From assembly GCF_002140975.2 (NCBI RefSeq), contig NZ_CP147247.1:2536001-2600000 (forward strand): a stretch of 64,000 nt of DNA. The letters run 5' to 3'. Shown piece by piece: positions 58,558 to 64,000 of the stretch. Every line of letters starts with the position of its first letter. Within the stretch, counting starts at the first letter, position 1. The notes under the pieces are model-generated. The model was given only the letters and a program-made list of their open reading frames with translations. It made no database searches and had not been told where the DNA came from. The DNA is from Enterococcus sp. 9E7_DIV0242. Its GTDB lineage: Bacteria > Bacillota > Bacilli > Lactobacillales > Enterococcaceae. A program made the translations under genes and the position numbers.

Positions 58558-59025
58558 CTATTCCTCCTCATAGCTCAAGCGTTCCAAAAAGGCATACATC
58601 AATTGAGCCCGTAAAAAATCTTCCTTAGCGCCAAATTTTCCAAGTACATTCTTACCTAAAGCCGCCAGCATAATATTTCCCTCGCGCTTTGTAACGACTT
58701 TTTCTTCATATAATTTCTGAACAAAAATCAGTGCATCTTTTTCTGACAGCTGATCACCAATAAACTTTTCAATTTGTTCCAATAGCTGTGTATTGTCTGA
58801 TAATGTAACCTTAGCGATGCGAATATAACCGCCCCCGCCTCGCTTACTTTCAACCGAATACCCGCGTTGAATCGTGAAACGAGTGTTGATCACATAATTT
58901 ATCTGGGAAGGGACACAATTGAATAGGTTTGCCATCTCTGCACGACGAATCTCAATCTTACTATTATCTTCCAAAATCTTCTTTAAATATGCTTCAATCA
59001 AATCAGAAGTATTTTGATTGTTCAT
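58558..59025 (-). CDS. ctsR: Transcriptional repressor of class III stress genes
   Basis: 155 residues, the usual CtsR length. Helix-turn-helix with the winged tip RGGGGYIRI that reads the DNA minor groove, and a C-terminal dimerisation/McsB-sensing region. It represses clp genes until heat or thiol stress. The ATG at 59025 is best placed relative to GAGAAGG; longer frames run through the promoter. mcsA and mcsB, often between ctsR and clpC, are absent here. Confidence 0.95.
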   Translation of the reverse strand: MNNQNTSDLIEAYLKKILEDNSKIEIRRAEMANLFNCVPSQINYVINTRFTIQRGYSVESKRGGGGYIRIAKVTLSDNTQLLEQIEKFIGDQLSEKDALIFVQKLYEEKVVTKREGNIMLAALGKNVLGKFGAKEDFLRAQLMYAFLERLSYEEE

Positions 59026-59042
59026 AATATCCATCCTTCTCC

Positions 59043-59059
59043 CTTGACTATTACTGACC
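59043..59059 (-). promoter_or_regulatory. CtsR operator at the ctsR-clpC promoter
   Basis: On the minus strand GGTCAGT-AAT-AGTCAAG matches the CtsR tandem heptamer GGTCAAA-NAN-RGTCAAA at most positions. It sits just downstream of TATAAT (59068-59063), covering the probable transcription start, so the operon is predicted to be autoregulated. Confidence 0.8.
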
Positions 59060-59155
59060 ATAATTATATCGAATTTGAGCGTGTAAATAAAGGAGAAAGC
59101 TTCCTCTTTATAGAAAAACAAGGAACTTTTCAAAATAAAATCACTTTTTTTCTAC

Positions 59156-59186
59156 TTGACCTTGGAGTTCTATCCAATGTTATCAT
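59156..59186 (+). promoter_or_regulatory. MerR-type promoter with 19-base spacer and dyad
   Basis: TTGACC (59156-59161), 19 bases, TATCAT (59181-59186). The spacer contains the dyad TTGGA-N6-TCCAA. The over-long spacer and central dyad are the hallmark of promoters that MerR proteins activate by twisting DNA; the gene that follows is a MerR regulator. Confidence 0.8.
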
Positions 59187-59206
59187 TGCACTAGGAGGTC
59201 GATACA

Positions 59207-59668
59207 ATGACAACAGCATGGACCATCAACGAGATAGCCAAAAGAACGGGGTTATCAAAAGACGCTATCCGTTTTTATGAAAAAGAAAAACTCATTTCTC
59301 CTAAAAGAGCGGACAATAATTATCGTATATACTCGGCTGAAGATCTTTTAAAACTAAAGTACATTTCAGTCATGAAATATGCGCACTTTTCTGTAAAAGA
59401 AATCAACAGCTTTATGGTCCTCTTCGATCAAGAGCTATCACAAGAATGCAACCAAGAAGGAATGGCCCTTCTAACCAAAAAAATCAGTGATTTAGAACAA
59501 ATCATACAACACTATCAGTCGATTTTAGTTTTACTGAAACAGCTTCCTTATCCTGGAACATTTCAACAACTGACTGAGGAGCTTGGAACTGGAAATGCCC
59601 GACGTTTAGACAGTTTTGTAGAACAATTATTTGATGAAATCAAGGAGAAATCACATGAAAATTATTGA
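59207..59668 (+). CDS. MerR-family transcriptional regulator
   Basis: 153 residues. Winged helix (WTINEIAKRTGLSKDAIRFYEKEKLISPKR) at residues 5-35, then a coiled-coil dimerisation helix and a short C-terminal effector region without a clear metal-binding Cys set, apart from a single Cys near residue 85. AGGAGG precedes the ATG. It overlaps the metallo-hydrolase gene by 14 bases and probably controls it through the promoter at 59156. Confidence 0.9.
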   Translation: MTTAWTINEIAKRTGLSKDAIRFYEKEKLISPKRADNNYRIYSAEDLLKLKYISVMKYAHFSVKEINSFMVLFDQELSQECNQEGMALLTKKISDLEQIIQHYQSILVLLKQLPYPGTFQQLTEELGTGNARRLDSFVEQLFDEIKEKSHENY

Positions 59669-60326
59669 CCATTCAGATTCAAATGCATTACAGTTGATTA
59701 CCATGCCACGCATTTTTCCAATCAACTGCTACATTATTAAAGAAAGAAACTTCTGCACACTAATCGATTGTAGTAAAAGCGGGACAGCAAAATCAATCAT
59801 CAAAGCCATTGAACACACTCAGCTTCCTTTAAAATATATTGTCCTTACTCACGCTCATTCCGATCATACTGGGGATATTCAAAAAATCAGCGCGCATTTT
59901 CCGGAAGCAGAAATATGCATAGGAAAAAAAGAATTTATCGACAGCCAAAACAACGTACAGAATATCCGAATGCCTATTAGGCCAACACTCCTAGTCTCAG
60001 AAGGTGATTACATCGGCTCTTTGATTGTACGAGAAACGCCTGGGCATACCAATGGATCGATCTCTTTGATCGATCCAAGAGTGAATGCCGCCTATGTCGG
60101 TGACCTTCTTCAATCAAGAGGCGGGTTAGCAATCTCTGGGGATATTCGTTGGCTATTCCCGTTTCCAGCATGGGCCACTGCTGACAAACAAGCTGCAATT
60201 GATTCAGTCAAACACCTTTGTCAAAAGGAAACCATACATCAGATTTTCTGCGGTCACGGTCCTACTATCACCTACAGCAAAGAAAGGTTTGAAAAGATAG
60301 TCACACGTGCACAAGAGAAAGATTGA
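59655..60326 (+). CDS. MBL-fold metallo-hydrolase
   Basis: 223 residues. The metallo-beta-lactamase signature THAHSDHTGD (HxHxDH, near residue 65), then GHTNGS, GDLLQSRGG and the final GHGP give a complete dinuclear metal site. It is an intracellular hydrolase of the glyoxalase II-like branch; the substrate is unknown. The ATG at 59655 follows AAGGAG and lies inside the MerR gene, indicating coupled translation. Confidence 0.9.
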   Translation: MKIIDHSDSNALQLITMPRIFPINCYIIKERNFCTLIDCSKSGTAKSIIKAIEHTQLPLKYIVLTHAHSDHTGDIQKISAHFPEAEICIGKKEFIDSQNNVQNIRMPIRPTLLVSEGDYIGSLIVRETPGHTNGSISLIDPRVNAAYVGDLLQSRGGLAISGDIRWLFPFPAWATADKQAAIDSVKHLCQKETIHQIFCGHGPTITYSKERFEKIVTRAQEKD

Positions 60327-60480
60327 CAGTAACGGATTGCGAGACAAATAGATGACTCCAATTACTTACTTCTCCTAAAACTCTGCTCACTATTACTGAT
60401 AAGAAACTCCTCTTATTTATTACTAAAAACCCACCTAGTATTTTGGAATTTGGTGCTATGCTCATCTCGCACGATTCAGC
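60327..60480. other. Intergenic region
   Basis: No gene seen. A GCGAGACAAATAGATGA segment near 60336 and CTCATCTCGC near 60462 are partly complementary, recalling the GAGACA hairpin family seen elsewhere in the window. Confidence 0.4.
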
Positions 60481-60520
60481 AAAAAGAAGAGGATGAAGAC
60501 TTTTTGTCTCCCTCCTCTTC
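60481..60520 (-). terminator. Terminator of the betaine transporter operon
   Basis: GAAGAGG.TGA.GAC pairs with GTC..CCTCCTCTTC; on the minus strand it is followed by TTTTTGC. It lies about 100 bases past the busAB stop. Confidence 0.7.
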
Positions 60521-60622
60521 CTATCTGCTCATTAGTCCATGGCACGGACAATCTAAACACGAAAACTAGCAGGTACTGCCGATTAAAACTTACAACGAAT
60601 TGACATGTTGTTGTTTCAGTCT

Positions 60623-62368
60623 CTATTTTTCAGTCACATTAGACGCTTTTTTCCAGTTTTCTACCGTTTGCTCATGCGTATCGATCCATTCTCTAGCAGC
60701 TTCTACCGGGTCTGTCCCCTGTTCAATTTCAAACATAACTGTCTCAATATCTTCAAGCTCCCACGAAAAATTATCTAGTAAATGATAGACCTCAGGCATT
60801 TCCTCCTTTAATCCTTTTCGAACCATCGTTTGAATACTTTCTTCTCCGCCCATCGTTCCCATTGGATCTTCAAGATATTTCAGGTCATAACGAGAAAACA
60901 TCCAATGTGGAGACCATCCAGTAATCACAATAGGTTCTTCATTTTTGATTGCATTCTCTAATTGTGTCGTCATTGCACCACCAGAAGAAGAAACCACTTG
61001 CCAATCAGATAAGTTCGAATAAGTAGCTACTGTTTCTTCTGCAGTAGCTACTACTCCTGCCCCAGGCTCGATTCCTATTATTTTTTTATCTACTTGATCC
61101 GATAAGTCTTCGATAGAATCTATATCCATATATTGAGGTACAACTAATCCTAATCGAGCGCCTCCGTCTAAATTTGGGCCTAAATCCTCTAATTTATCTT
61201 TAAACCTTTCATACTGTGCTCCATGTGTTGCCGGTAACCACGCCGAAACCATTCCATCCGCTTCACCATTCGCAATAGCTTCCCACATAACTGCATTATC
61301 CAGTGGCGTCATTTTCACATCATAACCCATTTCCTTCAAAATCTCAGAAACAACCGTAGTAGATGCAATTTCTGTATCCCACTCAACATACGCCAACTGA
61401 ACCGTTTCTGTTTTTTCTGCACCACTGAATACATTGAAACCAAAAACCAAGCACACCGCTCCAGCAACGACAGCTCCCACGATAAATTTACGCTTGCCAT
61501 CTTTTGCAGTTACTTCTTTCTTCCTCTTATTGGGTTGATTGATATTTTGAGTGAATCGGTCCAAAATAATTGCTAATACAACCAACGCCAGACCATTAAC
61601 AAATCCATTCCCCACCTGTGATCGCTGAACAGCCGATAGTACCCCTTGGCCTAACCCGGGTGCACCGATCATTGAAGCAATGACCACCATGGATAATGCA
61701 AGCATAATTGTTTGGTTTATCCCAGCAAAAATCGTACTTTTAGCCAAAGGTAGCTCCAATTTAAATAATTTCTGCTTCTCAGTCCCGCCAAAAGAATCGG
61801 ATGCCTCTACTAGTTCAACAGGTACTTGTCGAATACCCAAGTTTGTCATACGAACCGTTGGCGGTAATGCAAATATCACAGAAGCAAATACCCCTGGAAC
61901 CATACCAATACCAAAAAAGGCAACTGCAGGAATGAGGTAGACAAAACCAGGCATTGTCTGCATAAAGTCCAAAATAGGTGTAACGATACTCTGTGCGCGA
62001 TTGCTCTTAGCCATCAGAATCCCTAAGGGAATACCAATTACAATCGAAACCAGACTTGAAATAATTACCAAAGTAACAGTGTTCATCAGATTGTCCCACA
62101 GTCCCTGATTATACACAAACAGCAATCCCAGTGCTGTGAATATCGGTAATCCCCATTTTCTGTCAGAAATAAGATATGCTGCTATACTAAGGAGAATGAT
62201 CAAAACGATTGGTGGAAAAATCAATAAAAAATCGGTCATACTTTCCATCACGATTTGCCCAAAGCTCTGCATGACAGAAAACAAACCAGAAAAGGTTTCC
62301 GTTATCCACTCAGTCGCACTTGTCACCCACTCAGAAACAGGAATCGGTTGTTGTAAAAAATCAAACAT
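60623..62368 (-). CDS. busAB: Glycine betaine ABC transporter permease fused to its binding protein
   Basis: 581 residues. The N-terminal permease domain (about 1-300, six or more helices, with the [26 protein letters not shown] coupling loop) is fused to a C-terminal OpuAC-type betaine-binding domain (about 320-570, with GWSPHWMF and WLPATHG aromatic-cage segments). This fused layout is that of lactococcal BusAB/OpuABC. It imports osmoprotectants under salt stress. It overlaps the ATPase gene by eight bases. Confidence 0.94.
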   Translation of the reverse strand: MFDFLQQPIPVSEWVTSATEWITETFSGLFSVMQSFGQIVMESMTDFLLIFPPIVLIILLSIAAYLISDRKWGLPIFTALGLLFVYNQGLWDNLMNTVTLVIISSLVSIVIGIPLGILMAKSNRAQSIVTPILDFMQTMPGFVYLIPAVAFFGIGMVPGVFASVIFALPPTVRMTNLGIRQVPVELVEASDSFGGTEKQKLFKLELPLAKSTIFAGINQTIMLALSMVVIASMIGAPGLGQGVLSAVQRSQVGNGFVNGLALVVLAIILDRFTQNINQPNKRKKEVTAKDGKRKFIVGAVVAGAVCLVFGFNVFSGAEKTETVQLAYVEWDTEIASTTVVSEILKEMGYDVKMTPLDNAVMWEAIANGEADGMVSAWLPATHGAQYERFKDKLEDLGPNLDGGARLGLVVPQYMDIDSIEDLSDQVDKKIIGIEPGAGVVATAEETVATYSNLSDWQVVSSSGGAMTTQLENAIKNEEPIVITGWSPHWMFSRYDLKYLEDPMGTMGGEESIQTMVRKGLKEEMPEVYHLLDNFSWELEDIETVMFEIEQGTDPVEAAREWIDTHEQTVENWKKASNVTEK

Positions 62369-63581
62369 TTATCTTTTTCTCCCCTTCAATTACATCTTCA
62401 TTTATCTCATGATCTGCTAACGCACCAATTACACTTCCGCGGATAACGACACCCATCAAATGATCTTCATCATCCACCACAGCTAAAGGAGCTGGAGAAT
62501 CATGAATCAGATTAAAGATATCGGTCACTAATGTATCCTTGTGAACCTTCTTCACATTTTTATAGATAACATCCTTTAATGGAATACTCGCTTTACGCGC
62601 TTCACGTGCAGATTCGGCAGTCACACTCCCTTTTAATTGCCTTGAGCGATCAACGGCCAGGAGCATACTTACTTCTTCCTTACGCATCCGTTGTAATGCA
62701 ACGTTTGGTCCATCTATCTCGATGTTTGTAGTGATTGCCGGTACCATGATATTTTGAGCAGTCAATACTTTGGAGCGATCCACATCCTCCACAAAGTCAC
62801 GAACAAACTCGTTAGCAGGGTTGGTCAATATCTCCTCACCTGTCCCAATTTGCATAATCTGTCCATCCTTCATCAAAGCAATCCGATCGCCAATCCGCAG
62901 TGCTTCATTCAAGTCGTGGGTAATAAAGATAATCGTCTTCTTCACCTTCGCTTGCAACTCTAATAATTCGTCCTGCATCTCTCTGCGAATCAATGGATCC
63001 AATGCCGAAAAAGCTTCATCCATTAGTAAGATTTCCGGATCATTGGCTAAAGCACGTGCTAAGCCCACTCGTTGCTGCATACCACCAGACAACTGATTGG
63101 GGTATTGATCTTTGAAAGACAGTAACCCAGAGTTCGCTAATGCCTGCTCTGCTCGTTCTTGTCGTTCGTGCTTCGACACACCACGAATTTCTAACCCATA
63201 AGCAGTATTTTCCAAAATCGTTCGTTGCGGAAACAAACCAAAATTCTGAAAAACCATATTTACCTTATGTCGCCGAATCTCTCTCAACTCTTCTTTACTA
63301 ATTTTAGCAATATCTTCTCCATCAATATAAATATCACCACTAGACGGTTCGATCAAGCGGTTCAATAAACGTATCAACGTCGACTTCCCACTCCCAGATA
63401 ACCCCATAACTACAAATATCTCGCCTTCATTTACCTCAAAATTCACATCATATACACCAACTGTAGCACCTGTCTGTTCCAAAATTTCTGTCTTACTTTT
63501 ATTTTGTTGGACCATTGATAATGCCTGTTGGCTTTTTTTCCCAAACACTTTAGTAAGATGTTCTACACGAACTTTACTCAT
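62361..63581 (-). CDS. busAA: Glycine betaine ABC transporter ATP-binding protein with CBS domains
   Basis: 406 residues. Walker [10 protein letters not shown], signature [15 protein letters not shown], Walker [14 protein letters not shown], then tandem CBS domains (about 270-395) that in this family sense ionic strength or c-di-AMP. The N-terminal insertion before the ABC core is typical of OpuAA/ProV. First gene of the busA operon; its start follows a weak AGGAG site. Confidence 0.94.
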   Translation of the reverse strand: MSKVRVEHLTKVFGKKSQQALSMVQQNKSKTEILEQTGATVGVYDVNFEVNEGEIFVVMGLSGSGKSTLIRLLNRLIEPSSGDIYIDGEDIAKISKEELREIRRHKVNMVFQNFGLFPQRTILENTAYGLEIRGVSKHERQERAEQALANSGLLSFKDQYPNQLSGGMQQRVGLARALANDPEILLMDEAFSALDPLIRREMQDELLELQAKVKKTIIFITHDLNEALRIGDRIALMKDGQIMQIGTGEEILTNPANEFVRDFVEDVDRSKVLTAQNIMVPAITTNIEIDGPNVALQRMRKEEVSMLLAVDRSRQLKGSVTAESAREARKASIPLKDVIYKNVKKVHKDTLVTDIFNLIHDSPAPLAVVDDEDHLMGVVIRGSVIGALADHEINEDVIEGEKKINV

Positions 63582-63644
63582 TTAATTAGCACTCCTTCAT
63601 CTCTTTAACTACTTTCTTTGATAACTCACAAGAATTCTCACGAA

Positions 63645-63680
63645 AAGTGACCATCTAAACTTATCATGAAGTTGTCACTT
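63645..63680 (-). promoter_or_regulatory. Inverted-repeat operator upstream of busAA, probable BusR site
   Basis: AAGTGAC (63645-63651) and GTCACTT (63674-63680) are perfect inverted arms separated by 22 bases. They overlap a minus-strand promoter whose -35 TTGACA reads from 63687 to 63682. The neighbouring gene looks like busR, whose product is known in lactococci and streptococci to repress busA in response to c-di-AMP. Confidence 0.65.
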
Positions 63681-63753
63681 ATGTCAAATTTCCAAAATTT
63701 TTTCTGAAAAAACGATGAGTATTTTCAACTATCAGCTCTTTATTGAACAAAAA

Positions 63754-63787
63754 AGAGAGTAGCTGACGATTTTATCAGCTACTCTCT
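63754..63787 (-). terminator. busR terminator
   Basis: AGAGAGTAGCTGA pairs perfectly with TCAGCTACTCTCT; on the minus strand it is followed by TTTTTTG. Confidence 0.92.
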
Positions 63788-63847
63788 GGGAGTACGTCGT
63801 TATTAATATGAATTTGGTATCAAAAAGACCCCGTACTAATTTATGCT

Positions 63848-64000
63848 TCACTCCTCTTTAGAATAGAAAAAATTATTCATTCGTTGCAGTGTTAGTTCAT
63901 TCCCCACAAAATACACGATATTATTCACACTTAGTTTTGCATACGGTCCAGGCGAAAGAATCATCTGCTGATCCGTTTGAATAGCAATAATCGTTGCACC
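63848..64000 (-). CDS. busR: C-terminal part of a RCK_C (TrkA-C) domain protein, probably BusR
   Basis: Only the last 50 residues are in the window (GATIIAIQTDQQMILSPGPYAKLSVNNIVYFVG, to a final KEE). This is the end of a TrkA-C/RCK_C domain, the c-di-AMP-binding fold. Position next to busA and the operator between them favour BusR (GntR-type DNA-binding domain plus RCK_C). A potassium-transport regulator with the same domain cannot be excluded because the N-terminus is missing. Confidence 0.7.
   Translation of the reverse strand, partial: GATIIAIQTDQQMILSPGPYAKLSVNNIVYFVGNELTLQRMNNFFYSKEE

Overview
This is chromosomal, low-GC Firmicutes DNA, most probably from an Enterococcus. The evidence is the sequence type of the housekeeping proteins (RpsD, RpsO, RpoB, RpoC, ClpC, CtsR), strong AGGAGG ribosome sites, frequent GTG/TTG starts, and a Listeria/Enterococcus-type extracellular electron transfer (EET) locus. 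No rRNA, tRNA or CRISPR array was seen, and there is no complete prophage or transposon. The one mobile-element signature is a lone tyrosine integrase near 12.2-13.4 kb.

Layout. 1-5.5 kb: rpsO-pnp (pnp cut by the window edge), def, a HAD phosphatase, a formate/nitrite-type channel, and rpsD with a structured leader. 5.5-9.5 kb: a LytTR/DUF3021 pair whose regulator is frameshifted, a possible small RNA, a two-gene operon under a promoter holding a LexA-type box, and an ABC exporter whose permease is frameshifted. 9.7-16 kb: bioY with a BirA-type operator, lepB, an OmpR-like regulator, the lone integrase, a YktB homologue and a membrane-bound XRE regulator. 16.5-22.6 kb: argG and argH with a structured intergenic region, dps, a lipoprotein, a prepilin peptidase and msrA. 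22.9-30.9 kb: an RpiR regulator divergent from nanE and a PTS IICB (amino-sugar use), an SF2 helicase, glycerate kinase and a CorA-type channel. 31-38.7 kb: rpoB-rpoC with an unusually long, repeat-bearing gap between them. 39.1-42.4 kb: a TrpXYZ-type ABC importer behind a leader that looks like ribosome-mediated attenuation with a Tyr/Phe-rich leader peptide. 42.8-52 kb: birA and the complete EET cluster (menA/dmkA, fmnB, pplA, ndh2, eetA, eetB, dmkB). 52-64 kb: glutathione reductase, a U32 pair, ctsR-clpC, a MerR/metallo-hydrolase pair, and the glycine-betaine importer busA with the C-terminus of its likely regulator busR at the edge.

How genes work together. In the EET cluster, DmkB and MenA would make a demethylmenaquinone, Ndh2 would pass NADH electrons to it, EetA/EetB would carry them onward, and FmnB would attach FMN to the two-domain lipoprotein PplA outside the cell. 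BirA (42.8 kb) probably represses bioY (9.7 kb). CtsR probably represses its own operon with clpC, and BusR probably represses busA.

The most novel-looking item is the leader at 39.13-39.44 kb. It has a consensus promoter, a 19-residue leader peptide containing YYFSYF, an 18-position helix formed with those control codons, an antiterminator and a U-tract terminator that exclude one another, all upstream of an aromatic-amino-acid-type importer.
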